Shown here: positions 26,223-33,346 of the stretch, one piece after another
How positions within the stretch are numbered: position 1 is the first letter of the stretch
Layout of the letters: every line of letters starts with the position of its first letter
Source: an uncultured Tenacibaculum sp.
GTDB lineage: Bacteria > Bacteroidota > Bacteroidia > Flavobacteriales > Flavobacteriaceae
Direction: 5' to 3'
Assembly (NCBI RefSeq): GCF_947495995.1
Contig: NZ_CANMAX010000002.1
Span: forward strand, 434,001 to 498,000
Length of the DNA stretch: 64,000 nt
Notes under the pieces: model-generated
Told to the model about the DNA's origin: nothing
Databases searched by the model: none
Seen by the model: only the letters and a program-made list of their open reading frames with translations
Position numbers and translations under genes: made by a program

Positions 26223-26457
26223 AGATCAGGTTAATTTACAAGCTCGTCGACAATTCATATTGGAGAAAGTCGATGAGCTTTTAAAAAACCCAAACAACAG
26301 TATTTATACTTTCACTGATGCTTATCACTATATCGCTGATGAGTATCTTTTTTGCAGTGTTAGCACTATATACCGTGCTATTAGTTTAAAAGAGCAAAAG
26401 AAGTCTTTAAATACTCCGTCTAGATCAACCAATGTATTAACCCTAAAATTTGATTAA
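26209..26457 (+). CDS. Small prophage protein with possible helix-turn-helix
   Basis: 82 residues. YTFTDAYHYIADEYLFCSVSTIYRAISLKEQ reads like a helix-turn-helix (IADEYLFCSVSTIYRAI), so it could bind DNA. It overlaps the upstream gene by 14 bp and is followed directly by a strong terminator. Position before rep suggests control of replication or of the lysogenic state; this is inference. Confidence 0.55.
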   Translation: MGYAKDQVNLQARRQFILEKVDELLKNPNNSIYTFTDAYHYIADEYLFCSVSTIYRAISLKEQKKSLNTPSRSTNVLTLKFD

Positions 26458-26459
26458 CT

Positions 26460-26500
26460 CCGTTATACGAGCCTAAAAAAGCCCGTATAACGGGGTTTTA
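26460..26500 (+). terminator. Strong Rho-independent terminator
   Basis: 10-bp perfect stem CCGTTATACG / CGTATAACGG with a 14-nt loop, followed by GGTTTTATTT. It ends the first prophage operon before rep. Confidence 0.85.
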
Positions 26501-26536
26501 TTTATTGGCTTGGCAAAACATAACGGTTGTGTCGAA

Positions 26537-26569
26537 AAACTGAGCGGAGCGCACGCGGAGACTCAGTTT
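26537..26569. promoter_or_regulatory. GC-rich hairpin before rep, candidate replication origin
   Basis: Inverted repeat AAACTGAG / CTCAGTTT around a 17-nt loop that is markedly GC-rich (CGGAGCGCACGCGGAGA) in an otherwise A/T-rich element, 14 bp before the rep ATG. Such hairpins are typical nick sites for HUH Rep proteins; it could also be a translational control hairpin. Confidence 0.4.
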
Positions 26570-26583
26570 CTCATTTCCCTAAA

Positions 26584-27738
26584 ATGAACGCACCCTGTAC
26601 ATTTTCCATTAAAAATGGAGGAATATCTCAATACTTTGATGTAAGCTATCTTGATTTCAACCGAAATGGTGATACTTCTGTATTAAAACAGAATCAAAAA
26701 ACACCATTCAACGATATTATTAAGAAGTATCAGCCAACACAAAACTTTTTACATGACTTAGATCGTATTAAGTTTAAACACGACTTACATCGCCAAATTT
26801 TAAGTAAAAGAGGTAAAACGATTAAAGAACTTGGTACACTTTCCAATAATCAAAAAAAGGCTTGTAAAAAGGTTTGCGAAAACATAATCAATACAGTTAT
26901 ATTTTCAAGACAAAAAGACGTTCACTACAAGTCTGGTCAATATGTTGCTTTTGTAACACTTACGCTACCAACAACACAAATACACTCAGATAAACAAATC
27001 AAAAGACTACAAACACGATACATAGAGAATTTACAAAAGACTTACGGTGTAAAATATTACGTGTGGAAAGCAGAAGCACAAAAGAATGGAAATATACATT
27101 TTCACTTATTAGTCGATAAATGGATTGATTGGACTGTGCATAGAAAGCTATGGAATAAACAACTAGACAAACTTGGCTATTTAGATACTTACCAACAAAT
27201 TCACGGAAATAGAAACCCAAATACTACAGACGTACATTCTTTAAAAACAGATAAAAAAGGTCGTAAGATTAAGAATGTAACTACATACATAATCAAGTAC
27301 ATGACTAAACTTGAATTTGGTAAACGTCCAATACTTGGTAAACTTTGGGGTTGTTCTGATGAAGCCAAAAACCTAGACTATCCTAAATATGCAGAGGGCG
27401 AACCGCTTTTCGATCATGTTGTGCACCTTGTAAACTCAGGGAAATTAAAACAAGTTTTAAAGGAGGACTTTTTTAGTTTTTTCTCGGGCAAATCTTTCAA
27501 AATCATATCAGAAAAATATAAAAATCTTTGGTCTGACTTAAAAAGCTTCTATCAATTCCAAAACGGAAATAATAAGCCTAAAACATTTCAAGAAAAATCT
27601 TTTGTTAGAGCTGAAAAATATATCCCCGATACAAAACCTGTATCTATTCCAAAAATTGAAATATTAGATCAACCAACATTCGAACAGGTAAAAATTAACT
27701 ATGGAAATCAAGCTTTTTGGACAAATAATGTTAAATAA
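26584..27738 (+). CDS. HUH-family replication initiation endonuclease (Rep)
   Basis: 384 residues from ATG 26584; the open frame upstream to 26527 runs through the GC-rich hairpin and is not credible as coding. All three HUH motifs are present: motif 1 FVTLTLP (123-129), motif 2 HFHLL with the paired His (172, 174), and motif 3 YIIKYMTK (235-242) with the catalytic Tyr. It should nick one strand and drive rolling-circle replication, as in microviruses, filamentous phages and other ssDNA elements. It is preceded by a terminator and a GC-rich hairpin that may be the origin. It is the only clear replication gene and no helicase is fused. Confidence 0.88.
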   Translation: MNAPCTFSIKNGGISQYFDVSYLDFNRNGDTSVLKQNQKTPFNDIIKKYQPTQNFLHDLDRIKFKHDLHRQILSKRGKTIKELGTLSNNQKKACKKVCENIINTVIFSRQKDVHYKSGQYVAFVTLTLPTTQIHSDKQIKRLQTRYIENLQKTYGVKYYVWKAEAQKNGNIHFHLLVDKWIDWTVHRKLWNKQLDKLGYLDTYQQIHGNRNPNTTDVHSLKTDKKGRKIKNVTTYIIKYMTKLEFGKRPILGKLWGCSDEAKNLDYPKYAEGEPLFDHVVHLVNSGKLKQVLKEDFFSFFSGKSFKIISEKYKNLWSDLKSFYQFQNGNNKPKTFQEKSFVRAEKYIPDTKPVSIPKIEILDQPTFEQVKINYGNQAFWTNNVK

Positions 27739-27842
27739 TTACCACCTGTAAAACAAATAAATCGACCATTGCACATTGCGAGAAGTTTAGTGTAATATGC
27801 TCGTAGAATTGTATCAAAATTAATAATTAAATACAATTCAAA

Positions 27843-28679
27843 ATGTCATTAAAATTCGATTTATCAGGATTAACACAAAAGAAAATCAAGCTGACTGAAA
27901 ACGACAATCCAGCATCAATGATTTTAACTAATGTTTCTCCCGAAGCTAAAATTAAAGTTGATTATAGAAAGAAAAACGGGCAAACTGTTACTTACATCAA
28001 TAATCTTTCTGTTGGTTTGGTTTTAGAATCTCAAAAGAAAATTGAAGCCTTATCTTCTTCACGTGTTCCTTTTAATCATCCTAGAACCGGAAAAATCGCT
28101 TTCTTAGATATTCCAGTCACTGCTAGAAGTTATGAAACTCACATGCACACTACTGGGCAGATGTCTCCTGAAGCTTTAGCTCTAAAATCTGCTATAATTT
28201 CTTTAGGTGTTAACGGCGAGATTAACTTAGAAAAAGGTGATGACTTAACTATCACTATTTCAAACTTAAAAAAACACGATAATTCCTTTGTAGAGTTTAA
28301 AGGAGGTCGTTCTGTCGCTACAGGCTTTTACACTTTTACTAATAGTGTATGGGAGAAAAAAGATGATAGACTAAATGTTGATTTATCAAACGTTCAGTTT
28401 CTAGCATTTAAACCACAAGACATTCCCGATCAAATTAATTTCATTATCAATGGTCAGTTAATTGAGCATACAAGCGATAATCTAAAAGCTTTTTCTGTTG
28501 ATCGTTTTGGTATCACTTCCGTTCAGTCTTATTTCAATGAGGGTGTTACAGAAGTAAAAAATATTACATACGGCGTTGGTAATGTTTTACTATTAGACGT
28601 TAGAGGTGCTTCTTCTGTGGTTCTAGAAAAAGACGGACGCACAACTGATTTAGACTACTACACTTTAAACTTCAAATAA
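27843..28679 (+). CDS. Candidate major capsid protein of the prophage
   Basis: 278 residues, almost entirely beta-strand-like with short loops, no signal or membrane segment, and no recognised motif. It is the first gene of the late operon after rep and is followed 1 bp later by a membrane structural candidate. Size and strand pattern would suit a PM2/FLiP-type double jelly-roll capsid protein, but this rests on appearance and position only. Alternatives are a minor coat or spike protein. Confidence 0.45.
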   Translation: MSLKFDLSGLTQKKIKLTENDNPASMILTNVSPEAKIKVDYRKKNGQTVTYINNLSVGLVLESQKKIEALSSSRVPFNHPRTGKIAFLDIPVTARSYETHMHTTGQMSPEALALKSAIISLGVNGEINLEKGDDLTITISNLKKHDNSFVEFKGGRSVATGFYTFTNSVWEKKDDRLNVDLSNVQFLAFKPQDIPDQINFIINGQLIEHTSDNLKAFSVDRFGITSVQSYFNEGVTEVKNITYGVGNVLLLDVRGASSVVLEKDGRTTDLDYYTLNFK

Positions 28680-28680
28680 T

Positions 28681-29484
28681 ATGCTTTCATATCCATTAGT
28701 AAATACATCAATCTCGGCTTTTGATACAGATCATATACTTACCTCTAGTGGTTATGCTTCGGGCGGTGGTAGTGCTGTTTCCAACTTTGCTCAAAACGCT
28801 GTTGGTTCTATACCAGTAGTAGGTGACTTACTTGGTGGTGCTTTAAATTTTCTTGGTGTTGATTTTAACTGCATTAACGCAAGTTTTCCGCCTGAAAAAG
28901 CCCAGCAAGAAACTACAGCTTTCGTAGCTGAAAAAATCAGAGAATCTAAACTAGATCATTTAATCGCAACAAATGCTAGTTTAAAAACTGTTGAAGATAC
29001 TGCTAACAAATTATTGATAACATTCTCTGCAGGTGAATACAATCGTAAGTTAACAGGAGACGGCGCTAGTGGTTGTACTAAGGACGGTGAATACGTCTCA
29101 ATGGGAATCTTTAAAAATGCTAAACAACGCATTTTATCAGCTTTAGAAAGTGTATTCGATATCAGTATTAAAAACACTTTTGTAGATGCTAGATCAGGTT
29201 TTAGAGGTGGTTTAGTTAGAAGTAACCCTACACCTTTAGTAACCATTCACGCACGTAAAGGTAGTCCAGTTCCTAAAAATGACGATTCTAGTAATTCAGG
29301 TTCTAATACTGATACTGATTCGACAACAGATTCAAACGACTTAACAGGAGAACAAGGAAGTCCAATTTATCCAAGTCCGAAACATTGGTCTGTAAAAGAG
29401 ATTTTAGTTCACGTTCTACTGTTTTTGTTAACTGTAGTATTATTTCCAATCCTCTTATATAAAACCCTAAAAAAGAAAAAATAA
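28681..29484 (+). CDS. Prophage membrane-anchored structural candidate
   Basis: 267 residues. The N-terminal region has a Gly/Ser-rich stretch and amphipathic segments (AVGSIPVVGDLLGGALNFLG). The middle is alpha/beta. A Ser/Asp/Thr-rich linker (about 205-220) leads to one strong C-terminal membrane helix (EILVHVLLFLLTVVLFPILL) and a basic tail. The layout fits a virion-membrane or outer-coat protein attached by its C-terminus. It starts 1 bp after the candidate capsid gene. Exact role unknown. Confidence 0.55.
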   Translation: MLSYPLVNTSISAFDTDHILTSSGYASGGGSAVSNFAQNAVGSIPVVGDLLGGALNFLGVDFNCINASFPPEKAQQETTAFVAEKIRESKLDHLIATNASLKTVEDTANKLLITFSAGEYNRKLTGDGASGCTKDGEYVSMGIFKNAKQRILSALESVFDISIKNTFVDARSGFRGGLVRSNPTPLVTIHARKGSPVPKNDDSSNSGSNTDTDSTTDSNDLTGEQGSPIYPSPKHWSVKEILVHVLLFLLTVVLFPILLYKTLKKKK

Positions 29485-29505
29485 CAACATAACAACATTA
29501 AAATC

Positions 29506-29661
29506 ATGAAACAATATTTCATAAAAATTTGGGACTTCTTGAAAAAAGAAATCTACGGTATTCCTTACTGGGCTATAGCGATCTTACCATTAGCCTTACT
29601 AATTTATTTAATCTATTGGTTGTTAAAACCAAAAGGAAGTAAAAACTCTAAACCTTGGTAA
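29506..29661 (+). CDS. Small prophage membrane protein (51 aa)
   Basis: Starts MKQYFIKIWDFL and has one membrane helix (AIAILPLALLIYLIYWLL), then a basic tail. It is tightly packed between the membrane structural candidate and the next gene (ATG 3 bp after its stop). Such short proteins are typical membrane constituents of lipid-containing phages. Confidence 0.6.
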   Translation: MKQYFIKIWDFLKKEIYGIPYWAIAILPLALLIYLIYWLLKPKGSKNSKPW

Positions 29662-29663
29662 TT

Positions 29664-30143
29664 ATGTCAAAAAATTATAACAAAGATTACGATAAAGACA
29701 CGTATTCAAACGGAAACCCAAGAAAAGACTCTTATGGTAGAGCTTTAACTTATAACGGAAAGTATTATTCAGGTGCTCAATTTGGTTATACTAAAGAGTC
29801 TTATGACTATTTAGCCCGTCAGCCTAAATCTGATTCAACAAAACAAGTTAATAGAAATAAGTTTTGGATCAATGGTTTCAACATCTCTAAAAAGGCTGGA
29901 AAAATCACTTTTTCAGGAATTGAAAATTCATCATCATTGCGCTACACAGGTGAAAAAAATGGTAAGAAGCATATCATGTTGTTTATTGAGATATTCTACC
30001 ATAACACAGGTAACACAGTTGTAGAGTACATCGATTTTTGTATTGATAGTAAAACAGCTTTAGTGCCAAAATTAAATATGTTTATCGACTGCTCAACTAA
30101 AGGCGGTGGAAGTTTTAACCGAATTATTAAAGCTTTAAAGTAA
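29664..30143 (+). CDS. Prophage protein, unknown (possible structural)
   Basis: 159 residues from ATG 29664 (the frame is open to 29655). Tyr-, Lys- and Ser-rich N-terminal tail, then a compact strand-rich domain (FWINGFNISKKAGKITFSGI ... GNTVVEYIDFCID). It has no membrane helix and no match I recognise. Its stop overlaps the next ATG by one base. Position in the late operon suggests a virion component. Confidence 0.6.
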   Translation: MSKNYNKDYDKDTYSNGNPRKDSYGRALTYNGKYYSGAQFGYTKESYDYLARQPKSDSTKQVNRNKFWINGFNISKKAGKITFSGIENSSSLRYTGEKNGKKHIMLFIEIFYHNTGNTVVEYIDFCIDSKTALVPKLNMFIDCSTKGGGSFNRIIKALK

Positions 30144-30370
30144 TGACAAGCATATTCAAAAAACTAGGCTCAATCATCCAACCCGTCATAAATTTTTTAG
30201 ACGGGTTGGAAAAAGCCTCAAAAACATTAGAAGCTTTTAATTCTTCTTTTAAAATGTTTAACGAGGAAAGAAAACAGATTTGGAGTACTCCAAAAGTAGA
30301 AGTTAAACCACAAGAAACTAAAGAAAATGAACCCGATACAACCACTATTCAGACAGGAGATACCGAATAA
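30143..30370 (+). CDS. Small prophage protein with helical region
   Basis: 75 residues: an amphipathic helix (IFKKLGSIIQPVINFLDGLEKASKTLEAF) and an acidic, Thr-rich C-terminal tail. It overlaps the upstream gene by one base and the endolysin gene by 44 bp, typical phage packing. It might bind membrane or act as a scaffold; function unknown. Confidence 0.55.
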   Translation: MTSIFKKLGSIIQPVINFLDGLEKASKTLEAFNSSFKMFNEERKQIWSTPKVEVKPQETKENEPDTTTIQTGDTE

Positions 30371-30974
30371 TGTAGAATGGCACGAAATTTATTTGCCTTT
30401 ACCATATGACGGAGTAGTTAAAAGAGATTTATCTAAAAACTTCACATTACAAGAAGTTGTTAAAGCTTCATTCGTAAGAGGTTTCGAAAAACCTGAATTC
30501 ACAAAAATACCTATTGACCCAATCTTGCCAAAAGCTGCGCAATTGATTAGAGACGCACTTGGTAAACCTATAAGATTAGGCAGTACGTTCAGATCAATGG
30601 AATGGGAATTCTACAAAAAAAGACCCGGTACATCTCGCCACACTTATGGAATGGCTTGGGACTTGAACGGAGAGGGGCTTGTGGATTTAATCATTGAAGC
30701 TACAAATAGTAAAAACGACCTTTACAAGCAACTCCGTCAGTTAGGTATCGGATTCATCAGAATTTACGAAGATCATGCGGGTAATTTCATTCATATGGAT
30801 ACAAGACCACAACTTGCAAGCGGAGAAATTCACGTGACTTACGAAAAAAAAAAAGGTGAATCTATAGGCTGGCAAAAAGTTGACTTTTGGGCAACTGTAG
30901 CTGTTTTTCTAACTATAGCTACAACTGTTTGGCAAGTAGGTAAGTTTTTATATAACAAATTCAAAAAGAAATAA
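30327..30974 (+). CDS. M15-type peptidase, prophage endolysin
   Basis: 215 residues. The D-Ala-D-Ala carboxypeptidase-like core has the zinc-site motif SRHTYGMAWDLN (His and Asp ligands) and the distal FIHMDTR His. It should cleave peptidoglycan cross-links for entry or lysis. A C-terminal membrane helix (FWATVAVFLTIATTVWQVGKFLY) is unusual for an endolysin and suggests a membrane- or virion-bound form. The start ATG lies 44 bp inside the previous gene. It is followed by several one-helix proteins that could complete a lysis cassette. Confidence 0.8.
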   Translation: MNPIQPLFRQEIPNNVEWHEIYLPLPYDGVVKRDLSKNFTLQEVVKASFVRGFEKPEFTKIPIDPILPKAAQLIRDALGKPIRLGSTFRSMEWEFYKKRPGTSRHTYGMAWDLNGEGLVDLIIEATNSKNDLYKQLRQLGIGFIRIYEDHAGNFIHMDTRPQLASGEIHVTYEKKKGESIGWQKVDFWATVAVFLTIATTVWQVGKFLYNKFKKK

Positions 30975-30978
30975 AAAA

Positions 30979-31197
30979 ATGAAAAGGAGGGAAGCAGACA
31001 AAGTATATAGACTAATAACAGTGTGCATTATAATAACATTAACAGCTTTGTTTCTTCTCTCCATAATACTAACAATATTATGTCTAAAACTGTCAAAATT
31101 ATCCTTGCATTACTTGCGTTTATTTTTATATCGCTTTATTTTTATTTTAAAGGAAAGTATTCTTCTTTTGCTCCTGTATCTTCTACTAATCCTTTAA
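30979..31197 (+). CDS. Possible holin-like small protein overlapping the next gene
   Basis: 72 residues starting MKRREADKVYRLITV, then almost continuous hydrophobic sequence. It begins 4 bp after the endolysin stop, as a real gene would, but its second half overlaps the gene at 31080 in another frame, so part of the hydrophobicity may be a by-product of that gene. A nested lysis protein is possible. Confidence 0.35.
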   Translation: MKRREADKVYRLITVCIIITLTALFLLSIILTILCLKLSKLSLHYLRLFLYRFIFILKESILLLLLYLLLIL

Positions 31198-31475
31198 CTG
31201 ATTTACAGGCTTCAAAGTATGCTGATGAACTACACGTTGCTATGGGAAGTATTGGTACCGATTTTAATACAATTGAGTCTGTTTTTTCTGTTCTTGATGA
31301 GGATAGTTATAGACAGGTCTATAACGTATTTGGAACTCGAGGTTACATCGATGTTTTAGGTTCTGGAACAGATTTACCCGGAGCCACTCAATTAAATCTA
31401 ACTCAGTGGCTTAAATCTGAATTAACATCTTATGAGGTAGATGTGGTTAAAAAGAACTATCCTTTTGTTCTTTGA
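31080..31475 (+). CDS. Prophage protein with N-terminal membrane anchor
   Basis: 131 residues from ATG 31080 (MSKTVKIILALLAFIF); the frame is open from 31023, but that region has a different character. An N-terminal membrane helix precedes a soluble helical domain containing SIGTDFNTIESVFSVLDEDSYRQVYNVFGTRG, which faintly recalls an annexin-type helix bundle. It lies downstream of the endolysin. Possibly a virion membrane protein; not identified. Confidence 0.6.
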   Translation: MSKTVKIILALLAFIFISLYFYFKGKYSSFAPVSSTNPLTDLQASKYADELHVAMGSIGTDFNTIESVFSVLDEDSYRQVYNVFGTRGYIDVLGSGTDLPGATQLNLTQWLKSELTSYEVDVVKKNYPFVL

Positions 31476-31603
31476 TTTTTTCCGATTTTAACTCCTATTT
31501 TATAACATACAAAACAGCATGTTATAAAAGTTGTTACTCCTAAAATCATTAACTCTAATCCACTTATAAATAAAATCATTTCTAATCCTTTTAAAATTTC
31601 CAT
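31457..31603 (-). CDS. Possible small antisense membrane protein (48 aa)
   Basis: Reads MEILKGLEMILFISGLELM..., with one or two hydrophobic helices and a basic tail GKNQRTKG. It lies in the 134-bp gap between + genes and overlaps the 3' end of the upstream one. It could be real or chance in A/T-rich DNA. On + the same place holds an inverted repeat TTATAACAT / ATGTTATAA. Confidence 0.25.
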   Translation of the reverse strand: MEILKGLEMILFISGLELMILGVTTFITCCFVCYKIGVKIGKNQRTKG

Positions 31604-31609
31604 AAATAT

Positions 31610-31780
31610 ATGAAACAATATTCATTCGCTATGTGTTCGATACTTTTCGGGTATACACAAAGCACCATTGATGACCCAATGCCAAAAGTAATTAGTTTAT
31701 TAGTTGCTATACTAGCTGAGCTCTTACGTTACGCGTGGTCTAATTACAAACGCAAAAAACAAGATAAAAATGAACTTTAA
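31610..31780 (+). CDS. Small prophage protein (56 aa)
   Basis: MKQYSFAMCSILFGYT..., with one amphipathic to hydrophobic helix (VISLLVAILAELLRYAW) and a basic tail. Its last 11 bases overlap the next gene. Unknown function; probably membrane-associated. Confidence 0.5.
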   Translation: MKQYSFAMCSILFGYTQSTIDDPMPKVISLLVAILAELLRYAWSNYKRKKQDKNEL

Positions 31781-32081
31781 AAACCTTGCTGAAAACTTAA
31801 TCATAGTTTTAATATCTGTTGCAATAGGTGGTTACATTGGTTATAAATCAAGTATTCATTCTAACAAACAAACTATTGAATTACTTAGACCCGCAATAGT
31901 TGAAGCTATTAAAGTTGAGAAAACAGTGATAACTAATGAGTTTCAAACATATATCCGTAAACTCAAAAACAAAAACGGAAACTTGGACTTCAATTTAGAC
32001 CCAAGTTTGGAAAGTCAAATCAAACAACAAAACGATACTATTAGACCTAAAAAGCGAAAAAGGTTCTTAGGCATCTTTTAA
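31770..32081 (+). CDS. Prophage protein with N-terminal helix and coiled-coil
   Basis: 103 residues: membrane helix (LIIVLISVAIGGYIGYK) followed by a charged, helical, probably coiled-coil region and a basic C-terminus (RPKKRKRF). This resembles an inner-membrane spanin by layout and sits in the region downstream of the endolysin. No sequence match is recognised. Confidence 0.55.
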   Translation: MNFKNLAENLIIVLISVAIGGYIGYKSSIHSNKQTIELLRPAIVEAIKVEKTVITNEFQTYIRKLKNKNGNLDFNLDPSLESQIKQQNDTIRPKKRKRFLGIF

Positions 32082-32092
32082 AATATTTTACT

Positions 32093-32596
32093 ATGTCAAG
32101 AATTATATTAAATAATAAAGAATACGATACAAAACCTGTATCGGTTCTGTTACCATTAGAAAAAGACCCTGTAACAAACTATTATGTTTTAAAACCCGAT
32201 TTTTTAAGTACTAATGAGCAACTATTGGGAAGTATTAAATTAACACCCGATGCAATTCCTAATATACAGGGACAGGCTTACCCAAGACCAACTGCGTATA
32301 TTCATGGTTTTAACGATGATATTCCTTACTATTTCCAAGGTTATCAATTCACCGAGGATATAAACATACCTGTTAAACAGATTGCTGTAAGTAAATACTG
32401 GCATGTGTTTTTTGAGGGAATTATCTTAATAAACGATACAGATTATAAAACATACAATGTCTTAGACTTCAACGATCAAAAAGAGATTTTAAGTTTATGT
32501 TATCCCGACGGACACCCCGAAGAATACACTCCTTATATCATCCATAATTCAACTGGAGATACATTGCCCGGAACAGGTGGTAGCGGTGGAATTTAA
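32093..32596 (+). CDS. Prophage protein, last gene of the late operon
   Basis: 167 residues, strand-rich, no membrane segment, ending with a flexible PGTGGSGG tail. It has no recognised domain. Position at the end of the late operon, followed by a strong terminator, would suit a spike or receptor-binding protein, but nothing in the sequence proves it. Confidence 0.55.
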   Translation: MSRIILNNKEYDTKPVSVLLPLEKDPVTNYYVLKPDFLSTNEQLLGSIKLTPDAIPNIQGQAYPRPTAYIHGFNDDIPYYFQGYQFTEDINIPVKQIAVSKYWHVFFEGIILINDTDYKTYNVLDFNDQKEILSLCYPDGHPEEYTPYIIHNSTGDTLPGTGGSGGI

Positions 32597-32612
32597 TCAC
32601 ATTCGTAACAAC

Positions 32613-32648
32613 AAAAAAAAAGCCTACTGTTTAGTAGGCTTTTTTTAT
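32613..32648 (+). terminator. Rho-independent terminator of prophage late operon
   Basis: Stem AGCCTACT / AGTAGGCT with a 4-nt loop, A-tract before and T-tract after, so it can work in both directions. Confidence 0.9.
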
Positions 32649-32718
32649 ATATTGACATTTCTTTCTTGGAAACAATTGTCCGCTCCAGGTGTTGACAATT
32701 TTACTTCAGTGCTGTAGG

Positions 32719-32895
32719 TTAATTTTCAATCCAACTTCTGAAACGACTTTTCATTGATTCTCTATTATTGTAGTATGACTTTTTGCAATTATTGCAAATC
32801 CATCTATTTCCAGATCCTGCAATTCCTACGCACTTCATGAATTCTTCGTACCTCTTTTTCTTACATGAATAGCATGTGTGTCTTGATTTTTTCAT
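32719..32895 (-). CDS. Small zinc-ribbon protein (58 aa) in the prophage
   Basis: Starts MKKSRHTCYSCKKKRYEEF and has two Cys pairs, CYSC and CNNC, spaced as in a zinc ribbon or HNH-like finger (CxxC ... CxxC), with basic flanks. It is the only well-supported gene on - inside the element and faces the late operon. A DNA- or RNA-binding regulator controlling lysogeny or copy number is possible; a truncated HNH protein is the alternative. Confidence 0.6.
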   Translation of the reverse strand: MKKSRHTCYSCKKKRYEEFMKCVGIAGSGNRWICNNCKKSYYNNRESMKSRFRSWIEN

Positions 32896-32899
32896 GTTT

Positions 32900-33293
32900 A
32901 TTGAGTTTTACGGGATTCTCCCTATTAAAAAAAAAAAATATTTTTTTGGCTTTAAAACCAACAAACAACCCTCTGATACTGCTTTAGAAAGAAAAAAATT
33001 TTTTTGGGAGGTTGCTCCAGCGGATACCCAAACAAAATTCTTTTTGTTTCTAAAGTGGTATCTATATTCGTGAGGTGGTATTAAAACCACTAAAATATAT
33101 CCGCAGTCGAACCACATTCGACTATCCACAATAGCTTCTTAAATCACCTTTAAAATGCCTTAAATTTGCATTTAGAGAACTTTTTGCATACATTTATGCA
33201 CATATAATCCGCTCTTTGAAATATATTTAATTGATAATCAGAAGTTTAATGAAAAACCGTTATAATTCGTGGAATTATTTTCTCTTTAAAAAA
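32900..33293. other. Prophage non-coding end region
   Basis: Poly-A and poly-T runs (around 32929-32946 and 32990-33006), a small hairpin GTGGT / ACCAC (33075-33090) and A/T-rich sequence up to the right attachment site. Open frames here are low-complexity and not credible. It could hold a complementary-strand origin or packaging signal. Confidence 0.35.
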
Positions 33294-33321
33294 TTGTACT
33301 ATAATTTATATTATGTTAAAT
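33294..33321 (+). other. dif: Chromosomal dif site / right attachment site (attR)
   Basis: XerC arm TTGTACTATAA, centre TTTATA, XerD arm TTATGTTAAAT; the last is identical to the XerD arm of E. coli dif. This is the more canonical of the two sites and probably the working dif for chromosome dimer resolution. Gene orientation switches from + to - around it. Confidence 0.8.
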
Positions 33322-33346
33322 AGAAAATATTGAATGATATCTCCTA

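Larger units (their letters stand above)
25307..33321. mobile_element. dif-integrated small tailless prophage (IMEX-type)
   Basis: About 8.0 kb between two dif-like sites in direct orientation. It encodes an HUH replication endonuclease, candidate capsid and membrane proteins, an M15 endolysin and a string of small one-helix proteins, almost all on +. There is no integrase, terminase, portal or tail gene. Size, gene density and HUH Rep resemble small circular phages of flavobacteria (FLiP/Finnlakeviridae, the Cellulophaga ssDNA phages) and corticovirus-like elements. Integration would rely on host XerC/XerD, as with CTX-type phages. Family assignment is inference; the att sites and gene content are seen directly. 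Confidence 0.75.

Noticed and set aside
26527-26583. Longer N-terminus for Rep starting upstream at 26527
   Set aside because: It would be encoded by the GC-rich hairpin and lacks family resemblance; ATG 26584 fits better.
32876-33129. Two overlapping frames (65 codons + and 73 codons -) at the right end of the prophage
   Set aside because: Both run through poly-A/poly-T tracts and mirror each other; coding character is poor.
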